Origin: Burkholderiaceae bacterium
GTDB lineage: Bacteria; Pseudomonadota; Gammaproteobacteria; Burkholderiales; Burkholderiaceae_E
Length of the DNA stretch: 64,000 bases
Assembly (NCBI GenBank): GCA_024235875.1
Contig: JACKLP010000001.1
Coordinates: 186,001-250,000 of the forward strand
Direction: 5' to 3'
Part shown: positions 1-8,505 of the stretch, in pieces
Layout: each line of letters begins with the position of its first letter
Position numbering within the stretch: position 1 is the first letter of the stretch
Notes under the pieces: model-generated
What the model saw: the letters and a program-made list of their open reading frames with translations, nothing else
The model's database searches: none
What the model was told of the DNA's origin: nothing
Program-made: the position numbers and the translations under genes

Positions 1-1
1 G

Positions 2-475
2 CGACACCGCGTGCAGGCCGGTGCCGCCGACGACTTCTCGATCCGCAACCTGACCGAGATCCTGCAGGCACAGGAGGCGTCGAGCCGGGTCCTGTCCTAC
101 CTGCTCGCGGCCGTGGCGGGCGTGAGCCTGCTGGTCGGGGGGATCGGCATCATGAACATCATGCTGGTCAGTGTCACCGAACGCACGCGCGAGATCGGCC
201 TGCGCATGGCCGTGGGAGCACGGGGGCGAGACATCCTTCGCCAGTTCCTGGCTGAAGCCACGACCCTGGCGGTGATCGGCGGCCTGACCGGCGTGCTCTT
301 GGGCGCGAGCGGCGCGGCCTTGGTGGCTTCTCTGGCCGGTTGGCGGACGAGCCTGAGCATGGACGCCGTGATGCTCGCGGTCGGTTTCGCCGCTGCGATC
401 GGGGTCTTCTTCGGCTACTACCCGGCACGAAAGGCCGCGCGGCTCACGCCGATCGAGGCTTTGCGCCACGAGTAG
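2..475 (+). CDS. MacB/FtsX-type ABC transporter permease, C-terminal part
   Basis: The reading frame is open from the window edge, so only the last ~158 residues are visible. They contain the end of a periplasmic loop followed by three hydrophobic segments and the FtsX-domain signature region (SVTERTREIGLRMAVGAR), ending in TPIEALRHE, a typical MacB-family C terminus. Such permeases couple cytoplasmic ATP hydrolysis to periplasmic export of macrolides, peptides or lipoproteins. The ATPase and adaptor genes would lie to the left, outside the window. The substrate cannot be told from this piece. Truncation is due to the window edge, not to damage. Confidence 0.85.
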   Translation, partial: RHRVQAGAADDFSIRNLTEILQAQEASSRVLSYLLAAVAGVSLLVGGIGIMNIMLVSVTERTREIGLRMAVGARGRDILRQFLAEATTLAVIGGLTGVLLGASGAALVASLAGWRTSLSMDAVMLAVGFAAAIGVFFGYYPARKAARLTPIEALRHE

Positions 476-517
476 AATCCAACACGTGTGGGACCACGGC
501 GAACAGGGGACGAAACA

Positions 518-1363
518 ATGAAGGGCGCGAGTCACTCGCAGTACATCCCGGTCCGACGCAGCTTGCTGCTGGCGGGCTTGGCAGTACCGGTGGCCGGATG
601 CGTCGGCCCGCGTCCATCGGGGGCCGACGGCGCAGCGCTCGAGCGCTTGGTTGCGTCGCCGGCGCGCAGCGCCTCCAACGTGGCGCGCGACCGACATCGG
701 CATCCGCTCGAGACACTGCGCTTTTTCGACATCGCGCCCACGGCAACCGTTGTGGAGATCCTTCCGGGCAGCCGTGGCTACTATCTGGAAATCCTCGCCC
801 CCTACCTGCGGGAGCGAGGACGCTACGTGGCCGCGAGCCGGGCCCCCGATGCGCCGCCGCGCTACCTGGCCGACCACGCGCGCCTGCTGGCACGCCTCTC
901 GAGCGAGCGCGACCGGCTTGGTCGGGTCGAGGTCACGCAGTTTTCTGCTGGCAAGTATCCGGTTGCACCGGCCGGCAGCGCCGATTTCGTGCTGACTTTC
1001 CGCAACCTGCACAACTGGATCGACCGGGGCGAGATCGAGGGTGCGCTGGCGGCGTTTCGCCAGGCATTGAAGCCTGGCGGCGTGCTGGGCGTGGTCGACC
1101 ATCGCGGCCGCGACGACCGACCGCAGGCACAGCAGAACCGAACCGGATACGTGCGCGAGGACTATGCGATCGCCTTGATCGAAGGTGCCGGATTTCGCTT
1201 CGTGGCGCGATCCGACGTCAATGCGAACACGCGCGATACCAAGGACCATCCCGAAGGCGTCTGGACGCTGCCGCCAAGCCTGCGCCTGAAAGCGCGTGAC
1301 CGCGCCCGCTACCTTGCGATCGGCGAGAGCGACCGCTTCACGCTGAAGTTCGTCAAACGCTGA
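518..1363 (+). CDS. Exported methyltransferase-like lipoprotein (class I SAM fold)
   Basis: 281 residues. I chose the ATG at 518 because AGGGGA lies a few bases upstream; a GTG at 488 would add ten residues in front of the signal. The N terminus has a twin-arginine pair followed by a hydrophobic stretch and a lipobox ending VAGC, so it looks like a Tat- or Sec-exported lipoprotein. The body resembles the COG4798 group of predicted methyltransferases, with a degenerate motif I (VVEILPGSRGYYLEILAPYL), a later FRNLHNW segment and an ALKPGGVLGVVDH strand-turn typical of class I methyltransferases. SAM is not known to be available outside the cytoplasm, so its catalytic role is unclear. It is preceded by the ABC permease with a 42 bp gap. 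Confidence 0.7.
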   Translation: MKGASHSQYIPVRRSLLLAGLAVPVAGCVGPRPSGADGAALERLVASPARSASNVARDRHRHPLETLRFFDIAPTATVVEILPGSRGYYLEILAPYLRERGRYVAASRAPDAPPRYLADHARLLARLSSERDRLGRVEVTQFSAGKYPVAPAGSADFVLTFRNLHNWIDRGEIEGALAAFRQALKPGGVLGVVDHRGRDDRPQAQQNRTGYVREDYAIALIEGAGFRFVARSDVNANTRDTKDHPEGVWTLPPSLRLKARDRARYLAIGESDRFTLKFVKR

Positions 1364-1633
1364 CCGGGGCCGGTCTCCCTGCACCGGATCGGGGCTGCAT
1401 CGCCGCGGCGGCCCAAGGAAATCCGGCACATTGCCGCCACATCTGCCGGCCAGTCGCCGACGGGTGGCCGATTGCTGCCGTTCAACGGCCGGCCCGATGT
1501 CGGGGAAGGGCGGATAATGTGCTCCATCGCGTGACATCGGCCGCCCCACGCAGGCGACCGAGTTGCCAGGGTGTCGAACTGAGGAGCTGGTGGCCCGACC
1601 CGGGCCCGGCTCGACGCAGTAGCGGAGACCCTG

Positions 1634-3976
1634 GTGACATCCCGTCAAGATCCCACTCTCGATCGTTTCAAGCCGACCCGGCTCGCCGCCTCGCTGGCCG
1701 TGGTGGCGATCTGCCTGGGCGGCTGCGGCATGGGAGGCAGTGACACCACCGTGGTTACCGGCTCGGGCGGAACCGCAGCGACCGGCGTGGTCACCGACGG
1801 CCCGATCCAGGGGGCCCGCGTGTTCCTGGATCTGAACGACAACCAGGCGCACGACGAAGGCGAGCCGATTTCTGCCCCCACGGGCGCCGATGGGCGCTTT
1901 TCGCTGTCGCTCGATGGGATCGATCCGGCTCGGGCGGCCAAGGCCATGCTGGTCACCCATGTTCCCGATACGGCGCGCGATGCCGATGATGCCGGGCTCG
2001 ACCTCCTGGCGGCCGGTCGTCGGGGCTTCACGCTGATGACGCCGGCCAGTGCCTACGTGAAAACCGATGCGCAGGGTGAGCCCGCCATCGTCGAGTCCGT
2101 GCTGAGCCCGCTCACGACGCTCGTTGCTTCCGAGATGACCTTCAATCAGCAGTCGCTGGAGCAGGCACGAGAGCGAGTTTCGTCGGTCCTGCCGATCGGG
2201 ACCAAGAACCCGATGCGTGACTTCGTCGCCGATGGAGACCAATCGCTGCGGGCGCTTGCGCGCACCGTCGCGATCTCGATGGGAGAGACCGGGAAGGCCG
2301 TTTCCGAAGCGGCCAAGCGCGACGGGATCCAGAGTACCCGGGTTCAACTGGCGGCCACCCTGGACACGACCAGGGCGCGCCTTCCGGCGGTCCTGGAGAA
2401 GGTCGATCTGAGCGGGACATCGGCAACCCCCGTGCCCGCCGCCGACGTGGTCGCCGACGCGGCGACGGACCCGAGCACCATCTCGCTCGACGCGAGTGTC
2501 GATCGCGCATCTTCCGGCAAGGAGCGGCCCAAGCGTCACTATGTCGTGGTATTCAAGGATGACGTCGAGAATCCGTCGGCGGAAGCCGATCGGCTCGTAC
2601 TGGGGCGCGGTGCCAAGATCAACTTCAGCTTCCGGAACGTGATCAAGGGCTTCGCGGTGACGCTGCCCGACGCCGCCGCCGACGCCTTCCTCGAAGCGAT
2701 GACCCACAATCCGCGCGTGGATCGGGTCGAAGTCGACCAACGGATCGAACTCAGCGGGGTTTCGCAGGCATCGCCCAGCTGGGGCCTCGATCGAGCCGAC
2801 CAGCGGGATCTGCCGCTGGACTCGACCTACACCTATGCCAGCACGGGTCGCGGTGTCACCGCCTATGTCGTGGACACCGGCATCCGCTCGACGCACGTCG
2901 AGTTCGGGACGCGGGTGATGCCCGGGTTCACCGCCGTCGACGATGCGAACGGCAGCGAAGACTGCAACGGCCACGGCACCCACGTCGCCGGCACGATCGG
3001 TGGCAGCAGCTCGGGTATCGCGAAAGATGTCACGCTGGTGCCGGTCCGTGTTCTCGACTGCGCGGGATCAGGGACCCTCGGAAGCGTCATCGCCGGACTC
3101 GACTGGATCGCTGAAACCGCGCAACGCCCGGCCGTCGTGAACATGTCGCTGAGCGGCAATGCGTCGGCGACACTCGACGCGGCGGTGGCCAACACCGTTG
3201 CGGCAGGCCTCACCGTCGTGGTGGCCGGCGGAAACAGTGGTGCCGACGCCTGTGGCTACTCGCCGGCACGCGAGCCTGCGGCGCTGACCGTCGGCGCGAC
3301 CGATGCCGCCGACGCGCGGGCCAGCTACTCCAACTACGGCGCTTGCGTCGATCTGTTCGCGCCCGGAACCGGAATTCGATCGGCCTGGCATACCGGCGAT
3401 ACGGCAACCAATGTCATCAGTGGAACCTCGATGGCCAGTCCCCATGTGGCCGGCTACGTCGCGCTCGTCCTGGAAACGCACCCCGAGACGAGCCCCACGC
3501 AACTGGCAAAGACCATTTCGGACGGCGCGACGCGGGGCAAAGTGACGGACGCAGGTGCCGGCTCACCGGACGCGTTGCTCTATGTCGGCGCCCCGGCCGA
3601 CGCGACCGCCGCGCCGACCCAGGTCACGGAACCCGCCGCCGAGCCGAGTGCCGAACCAGTCCGGGTCGCGAGCCTTGCCGGGATCGACGGCCAAGGGGTC
3701 CGCATTCGGGGGGGGTGGGCCGCGGAGATCAGCCTGACGCTTCGGGACCTCGCCGGCCAGCCGGTGGCGGGCGCGGTCGCACGCGGCGGCTTCTCGAACG
3801 GCGGCTCTGCGGTCTCGTGCACGACCGATGCACAAGGCCTGTGCCGGATCAGGAGCGGGCACCTGGGGCGACGCGTGACCCAGACGACCTTCGGCCTGGA
3901 AGGTATCGAGGGCGCGGGAATCCGGTTCGACGAGCGCACCTTGGTCGCCGGGACGATCGCGATTCGCGCCCCGTGA
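1634..3976 (+). CDS. Subtilisin-like (S8) serine protease, predicted lipoprotein
   Basis: 780 residues from GTG 1634. A signal with lipobox LGGC places the lipid-anchored Cys at residue 31. Residues ~50-230 form a Ca-binding-like module (GVVTDGPIQGARVFLDLNDN onward) seen at the N terminus of other Burkholderiales surface proteins. Residues ~302-372 look like an I9 inhibitor prodomain. The S8 catalytic domain follows with Asp414 (YVVDTGI), His447 (NGHGTHVAG), oxyanion Asn534 and Ser599 (SGTSMASPHVAG), so the triad is complete. About 100 C-terminal residues form an Ig-like tail with a Cys pair. It probably acts at the cell surface or outside. No immunity or transporter gene is adjacent. The start is uncertain because no strong ribosome site is visible. 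Confidence 0.85.
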   Translation: MTSRQDPTLDRFKPTRLAASLAVVAICLGGCGMGGSDTTVVTGSGGTAATGVVTDGPIQGARVFLDLNDNQAHDEGEPISAPTGADGRFSLSLDGIDPARAAKAMLVTHVPDTARDADDAGLDLLAAGRRGFTLMTPASAYVKTDAQGEPAIVESVLSPLTTLVASEMTFNQQSLEQARERVSSVLPIGTKNPMRDFVADGDQSLRALARTVAISMGETGKAVSEAAKRDGIQSTRVQLAATLDTTRARLPAVLEKVDLSGTSATPVPAADVVADAATDPSTISLDASVDRASSGKERPKRHYVVVFKDDVENPSAEADRLVLGRGAKINFSFRNVIKGFAVTLPDAAADAFLEAMTHNPRVDRVEVDQRIELSGVSQASPSWGLDRADQRDLPLDSTYTYASTGRGVTAYVVDTGIRSTHVEFGTRVMPGFTAVDDANGSEDCNGHGTHVAGTIGGSSSGIAKDVTLVPVRVLDCAGSGTLGSVIAGLDWIAETAQRPAVVNMSLSGNASATLDAAVANTVAAGLTVVVAGGNSGADACGYSPAREPAALTVGATDAADARASYSNYGACVDLFAPGTGIRSAWHTGDTATNVISGTSMASPHVAGYVALVLETHPETSPTQLAKTISDGATRGKVTDAGAGSPDALLYVGAPADATAAPTQVTEPAAEPSAEPVRVASLAGIDGQGVRIRGGWAAEISLTLRDLAGQPVAGAVARGGFSNGGSAVSCTTDAQGLCRIRSGHLGRRVTQTTFGLEGIEGAGIRFDERTLVAGTIAIRAP

Positions 3977-3995
3977 CCGAGACCAGGCAGCGCGC

Positions 3996-4020
3996 CGCCC
4001 GTTGCCGCGGTCAACGGGCG
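3996..4020. terminator. Hairpin between convergent genes
   Basis: A 9 bp perfect stem (3996-4004 with 4012-4020) and 7 nt loop sit between the convergent protease and GTPase genes; the right arm covers the GTPase stop codon. There is no T tract, so it may only assist termination. Confidence 0.4.
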
Positions 4021-5528
4021 CGAAAGCCGGTCGCCGCCAAGCACGGCGGTTCGCCAAAGCGCGCAACGGCGTCCGGGTAGAGCGTACCCAGCACACGCCA
4101 GGCGAGCGTACCGAGCAGCTCCCCGAGCGCGGCCCGCGCCGCGTCGGGCGCGGCGGCGTCGGGCACCTGCGCGAGGTGCTCGAGTATCTCGATCAGGGCG
4201 TCGTGTTCAGCCACGACCACCTCGGTAACCACGGATTCCCAGTGGGCCGGATGCTCGGCCTCACGCCATTGGCCTCGACCACGACCGAAATGGGCAACGG
4301 CCAGGTAGCCGAGCAGCGACGACGACACCAGGCGCTCGAGCACCTCGCTGTTCCAGGCGACACGGACTTCGGTCGCACCGCGAATCATGTTGTAGCCGCG
4401 AGCGATGCCGGCACCGCCAAGTGCCCCCAGCACGCCACCCGCGATCAAGCCGCCACCCAGCGTAAAGCCCCCGGTCGCGATATCAGCCTTCAGACCGGCC
4501 AGCGCGCCCGTAACGAGCCCGCCGAGGACCGCGGCCTTGCCTTCGTCGAGCTTGCGGGTCACCGCATAGTGCTCGGCCAGACGCACCAGGACCTCGCCGC
4601 TGGCGCTTCCCTCGAGGCCGTGCAGATCGATCAGCCGATCGGTGGACGCCCGAACCGATTCATCGAGTCGCCGGGCCATGGCCTTGGACGCATCGACCAG
4701 CGCCGGTTGATCGTCGCTCTCGGCCAGGCCCAGAGTCGCCCCGAGGGCTCGAAGACGGCCCGTGATGCCCGGATCCCGAACGACCACACGGTCCCGTGCC
4801 GCGGCCGCGATCCGGCCGGCCAGCAGTTCGATCGAGCGCGTGAACACATCGACCCGACGGCGCCGCCAGGCAGCGACCAGACGCGCGAAGCCCGTTCGAC
4901 GCTCATCGTCGGGCAGCGCGAGGCCGATCGCATCGAAAAGGGCGAACTCCTGAATCCAGCATCGCGCGAACGCGTCGAGCGCAATGACGGCGCGCACATC
5001 CTTCTCGGCCGTCATCCGCTCGCGCCAGCGCTCGAGGTCCGCCGCCTCGGCATCGGCCGAACGGGGCCGTCCCGTCTGGTTGAGCAGGACCACTACCGGT
5101 TTGCCGATCCATCCGAGGATGCGCATCTCCGGGTCGACGTAGGCGGCCTCGGCGGGGTCCTCGGCCGCACTGACCAGATACAACACCACGTCCGCGACCT
5201 CGCGAACATTCCCGAGCGCCTGCTGGCTCGAATAGAGCGGTCGGTCACGCAGCCGGTCCCAGACCTGCGACATCGCCCAGCCGATGGGATTCGCCGACGC
5301 CTCCAACCGGCGGGCGAGTCGGAAACTGTCGCCAAAGCCCGGGGTGTCCCAGAGTCGCAAGCGGTCGCCCTCGTCGGACTCGACCAGGACGAAGTCCTCG
5401 GCCACCTCGGTGACGTGGGCCTCGTCGCGCACCATCCCGACATCGCGCCCCAGCAAGGTCCGGGCGAGCGTGGTCTTGCCGACATTCGTATGAGACACCA
5501 GGCTGAGTTCGATCGTCAGCGGATTCAA
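4011..5528 (-). CDS. DUF3482-type GTPase, membrane-associated
   Basis: 505 residues from a TTG start at 5528, chosen because GGGG lies 7 nt upstream and the TTG overlaps the stop of the upstream gene as TTGA; a GTG at 5558 would add ten residues. The GTPase domain is N-terminal: P-loop SHTNVGKTT (residues 12-20, first Gly replaced), DTPG (61-64), and NQTG (150-153) in place of NKxD. Residues ~330-384 are a Gly/Ala-rich hydrophobic stretch that could insert in membranes, followed by a helical C terminus. DUF3482 proteins are uncharacterised; they recur next to DUF2868 genes, as here. A translationally coupled membrane GTPase pair is inferred. No substrate or process can be named. Confidence 0.8.
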   Translation of the reverse strand: MNPLTIELSLVSHTNVGKTTLARTLLGRDVGMVRDEAHVTEVAEDFVLVESDEGDRLRLWDTPGFGDSFRLARRLEASANPIGWAMSQVWDRLRDRPLYSSQQALGNVREVADVVLYLVSAAEDPAEAAYVDPEMRILGWIGKPVVVLLNQTGRPRSADAEAADLERWRERMTAEKDVRAVIALDAFARCWIQEFALFDAIGLALPDDERRTGFARLVAAWRRRRVDVFTRSIELLAGRIAAAARDRVVVRDPGITGRLRALGATLGLAESDDQPALVDASKAMARRLDESVRASTDRLIDLHGLEGSASGEVLVRLAEHYAVTRKLDEGKAAVLGGLVTGALAGLKADIATGGFTLGGGLIAGGVLGALGGAGIARGYNMIRGATEVRVAWNSEVLERLVSSSLLGYLAVAHFGRGRGQWREAEHPAHWESVVTEVVVAEHDALIEILEHLAQVPDAAAPDAARAALGELLGTLAWRVLGTLYPDAVARFGEPPCLAATGFRAR

Positions 5529-7114
5529 GACGACGCCCCGTGATCGACCGCATCGCACGGCGAACCGCCGGGTCCCGGCGACGAGGATGCCCGGTTCACG
5601 GGCTTCACCGCACCGATCAACTCGGCCAAGGCATCGATGCCTGCCTGCCCCGACCCTCGCTTGGCGCTGTCGCCTTCCACCGCCGTCGCGGATGCCGCAT
5701 CGACTTTGGCCAGGAACACGGCCGGCGTGAGGCCCGCGTCGCGCAACAGGCGTTGCCAGGCGCTGCGACGGGACTCGACGCGGGCCGGCTGATCGCCGAA
5801 ACGCTCGACGAAGCCTGCCTCGTCGACGATGGCACTGACCGCCATCGCCATGGGCCTGGCCTCCCGAAGGGCCTCGAGAAATCTCGCGTGGTGCTCTTTC
5901 TCGGGCGTTGCGCCGGCTCCGAAGATCGCGATCACCAAGGCTTCGTCGCCGCCTTCGGGCAACGCGTCCGCCGCTTGGTCCTCTTCGCCCATCGCGGTGA
6001 CGCGTCCGAAGCGCACTCGAGCATTGCCGCCGGCGGCCGCCCGCACCAACGCGTCGATCGCCTCGCGCCGCTGCGCGTCCAGTCGCAGGCCATAGGGCAT
6101 CAGCAGGATCTCTGCGGCACCACCACGGGCGTCACGCAGCAGGCTCCGATAGTAGGGCGCGTCGAGCGCCAGCGGGATCGCCCGGGCCAGGCGCGTGGCC
6201 GACAGCATCGAGACGATCGCCAGCCCGATGCGCGGCAAGATGACGAGCAGTCCGAGCGTGAGCGCGTGCAGATGAATCCACGACGCGGCATTCTCCCCGC
6301 TCGAATCGGGGAAGCGCAGCCGGGCCAGCTGTTCGATCGAAGGCAAGGGCAGGTTTGCGATCTGGCTCGCCAGACCGAACACCATCCGAACCAATCGATG
6401 GACTGCGCTCGGATCCAGGAAGGTGCTCTCCCAGCCTGCCCGGTATTCGAAGCCGAGCCCGCGCCAATAGAGCGCGACCAATGCGCCGGCTGCGAGCAGG
6501 GCAGCCGAGACATGGAACAGAGCGGCGATTCGTCGGCCAGACAGGCTGCCCGCGACATCGTTCCATTCGGCCAAGAACCTGGGCGCGACCGTGGCAACCC
6601 AGTCTGGTGCCCGGCCCTGCGCGGCTCTGCGACGATTCAGCATCGCACCGAGCCGGCGCAATCCGTCGAGCTTCCAGCGCGACGCGGTCGCCGCAGGCGG
6701 CACGGCCCGCAGGCGGACCCATCGGTAGCCCAGGACCAGATAGACCGTGCAGTTCCAGGCCAGGATTCCCAGCAAGGGCAGGGCAATGATGTTGATTCGC
6801 CCGCCCGACGCCAGCGAGTCGCCGAGCGCGCCGACCAGGAACGCGATCAGCGGCAGCAGCCGCGCGGGTAGGCTCGCGCCGCGCACCCACCGGAGCAACC
6901 GTCGGGCAAGCGAGTCGAGCTCGGGCGCCCGCTCAAGTACGACACGTGCCCGACGCGCCAGAAACTCGGATTCGTCGGTCACGCCGGCCCGAGCCGCGGC
7001 CAGACGTGACGCCTCGTGCGATTGCTCGGCAGACCAGGCGGAAGCCGCGTCGGTCTCGAACTGACGAACGAGGACGACGCGGGCTGCGTCGATCTCTGCG
7101 AAGTGCGCGGGCAA
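5525..7114 (-). CDS. DUF2868 domain membrane protein, partner of the DUF3482 GTPase
   Basis: About 529 residues if started at TTG 7114; in-frame GTG 7171 and TTG 7207 are alternatives, but the last leaves no room for the divergent MFS promoter. Hydrophobic segments lie near residues 84-100, 108-130, 197-217 and 282-305, giving about four membrane passes. A soluble C-terminal domain of ~200 residues follows (AEILLMPYGLRLD onward) with alternating hydrophobic strands. This matches the DUF2868 layout, whose function is unknown. Its stop codon overlaps the start of the GTPase gene, so the two are likely made together and may form a complex at the inner membrane. Transcription is divergent from the MFS gene at 7218. 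Confidence 0.75.
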   Translation of the reverse strand: MPAHFAEIDAARVVLVRQFETDAASAWSAEQSHEASRLAAARAGVTDESEFLARRARVVLERAPELDSLARRLLRWVRGASLPARLLPLIAFLVGALGDSLASGGRINIIALPLLGILAWNCTVYLVLGYRWVRLRAVPPAATASRWKLDGLRRLGAMLNRRRAAQGRAPDWVATVAPRFLAEWNDVAGSLSGRRIAALFHVSAALLAAGALVALYWRGLGFEYRAGWESTFLDPSAVHRLVRMVFGLASQIANLPLPSIEQLARLRFPDSSGENAASWIHLHALTLGLLVILPRIGLAIVSMLSATRLARAIPLALDAPYYRSLLRDARGGAAEILLMPYGLRLDAQRREAIDALVRAAAGGNARVRFGRVTAMGEEDQAADALPEGGDEALVIAIFGAGATPEKEHHARFLEALREARPMAMAVSAIVDEAGFVERFGDQPARVESRRSAWQRLLRDAGLTPAVFLAKVDAASATAVEGDSAKRGSGQAGIDALAELIGAVKPVNRASSSPGPGGSPCDAVDHGASS

Positions 7115-7217
7115 GGGTGATATCGGTCCGGGCGCGAAAGACCGTATCGTGCCAGATCGTAGAGGCCCCACGCGTAGAATCGCGCTAGCGCCTGACGACG
7201 TGCGCAAGGAGAGGGGG

Positions 7218-8429
7218 ATGACCGACTACATCAGGGGGCGCCGACTCGTCGTCGCCGGCGCCCTGGTCACGCAGTTCGTCGTGATTGGCGGCCTGTTCGC
7301 CTATGGCGTGCTCTTCAAGTCGCTCGAATCCGATCTGGGCTGGTCGCGGACCCTGCTGTCCGCCGTGTCCTCGCTCTCCTTTCTGATCATGGGCACGCTG
7401 GCGATCGTCGGCGGACAGCTCAATGATCGCTTTGGACCACGATGGGTGCTGAGCTTCGCCGGCTTGTGCTACGGAATCGGCTACGCGCTGCTGGGCTCGA
7501 TCGATTCGCCGTGGCAGTTGTTCGTCCTGGGCGGATTGATGCTCGGCATCGGCATGAGCACCCATGACGTCGTGACGCTGTCGGTGATCGCGCGCTGGTT
7601 TCCCGCGCGACGAGGCGTGATGAGCGGAGTGGTCAAGGTCGGGACGGCCGTCGGACAGATGTTCGTCCCGCTGGCCGCCACCGCGTTGATTGCCGCCTTC
7701 GGCTGGCGACGAGCATGCGAAGTCCTGGGCATTGTCGCTGGATTGGCCTTGGTGTTGGCCGCACAGGGCATGCGACGCGACCCGCCGCCGACGACGCCCG
7801 ACGTCGCAAAGCCCCGGGCAACGGCCCGGGCGACCGCCTCGGCTGCGCCGGGCCTGAGCTTTCGCGAGATCGTCCGGACTCGCGCCTTCTGGACGCTTTG
7901 CGCGATCCAGTTCCTGTTCTTTCCGGTCCTGGTGACGATTCCGGTCCATATCGTGCCGCACGGCACCGACATGGGATTGGGGGCCGCGGTGGCCGCGGGC
8001 ATGTTGTCGATGATCGGAGCCGCAAGCATCGCTGGGCGGCTCGTGGTCGGCAGCGCGGTCGACCGGATCGGTGCCCGCAAGGCGATGCTGATGTGCCTGG
8101 TCGTACTCGCCGCGAGCTTGCTCATCTTGCGCGCCACGCGAGATCCGGCCTGGCTGTTCGCATTCGCCGCGGTCTACGGCACGGCCCATGGCGGTCTGTT
8201 CACCGTCGTGTCGCCGACCGCCGCGGAGTTCTTCGGTATGCGTGCGCACGGCGTCGCGTTCGGCGTCATCCTGTTCTTCGGGACCATCGGCGGCGCGTTC
8301 GGTCCGATCCTGGCGGGGCGCGCCTTCGACCAGGACGGCAGCTACGAGCTGGCGTTTTCGTTGCTCGCCGGGATGGCGATCATGGCGTTCGCGCTGGCGG
8401 CGACCTTGCCGCGTCCGAGGCCAGGATGA
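7218..8429 (+). CDS. MFS transporter (monocarboxylate/OFA-like)
   Basis: 403 residues with about 12 hydrophobic segments in two six-helix halves separated by a cytoplasmic linker (~residues 190-215). The ATG at 7218 is preceded by a strong AAGGAGAGG; an upstream in-frame GTG at 7149 would add a non-hydrophobic tail. The loop between helices 2 and 3 reads NDRFGPRW and the matching loop in the second half reads VDRIGARK, both versions of the MFS A motif. The pattern resembles the monocarboxylate/oxalate-formate antiporter branch, but the substrate cannot be decided. It is followed by a second, unrelated MFS gene after a 76 bp gap that contains an AT-rich palindrome. Confidence 0.8.
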   Translation: MTDYIRGRRLVVAGALVTQFVVIGGLFAYGVLFKSLESDLGWSRTLLSAVSSLSFLIMGTLAIVGGQLNDRFGPRWVLSFAGLCYGIGYALLGSIDSPWQLFVLGGLMLGIGMSTHDVVTLSVIARWFPARRGVMSGVVKVGTAVGQMFVPLAATALIAAFGWRRACEVLGIVAGLALVLAAQGMRRDPPPTTPDVAKPRATARATASAAPGLSFREIVRTRAFWTLCAIQFLFFPVLVTIPVHIVPHGTDMGLGAAVAAGMLSMIGAASIAGRLVVGSAVDRIGARKAMLMCLVVLAASLLILRATRDPAWLFAFAAVYGTAHGGLFTVVSPTAAEFFGMRAHGVAFGVILFFGTIGGAFGPILAGRAFDQDGSYELAFSLLAGMAIMAFALAATLPRPRPG

Positions 8430-8469
8430 GTGGCTCCCGGGGCTGGCGACCGACACGAATACGATTGCG

Positions 8470-8485
8470 CATAATGTATATTATG
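8470..8485. promoter_or_regulatory. AT-rich palindrome upstream of MFS efflux gene
   Basis: CATAATGTATATTATG: 6 bp inverted arms around a 4 bp centre, 21 bp before the ATG at 8506, in otherwise GC-rich DNA. It could be a MarR- or TetR-type operator, and the TATATT/TATTAT core could also supply a -10 element. No regulator gene is adjacent. Confidence 0.4.
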
Positions 8486-8505
8486 TTAACTACCATGGCA
8501 GGAGC

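Noticed and set aside
1..475. Broken ABC permease gene
   Set aside because: The frame is intact to the window edge; truncation is only due to where the window begins.
4002..6871. Two long plus-strand open frames opposite the DUF3482/DUF2868 genes
   Set aside because: The minus strand has a P-loop, membrane helices and coupled starts; the plus frames are featureless.
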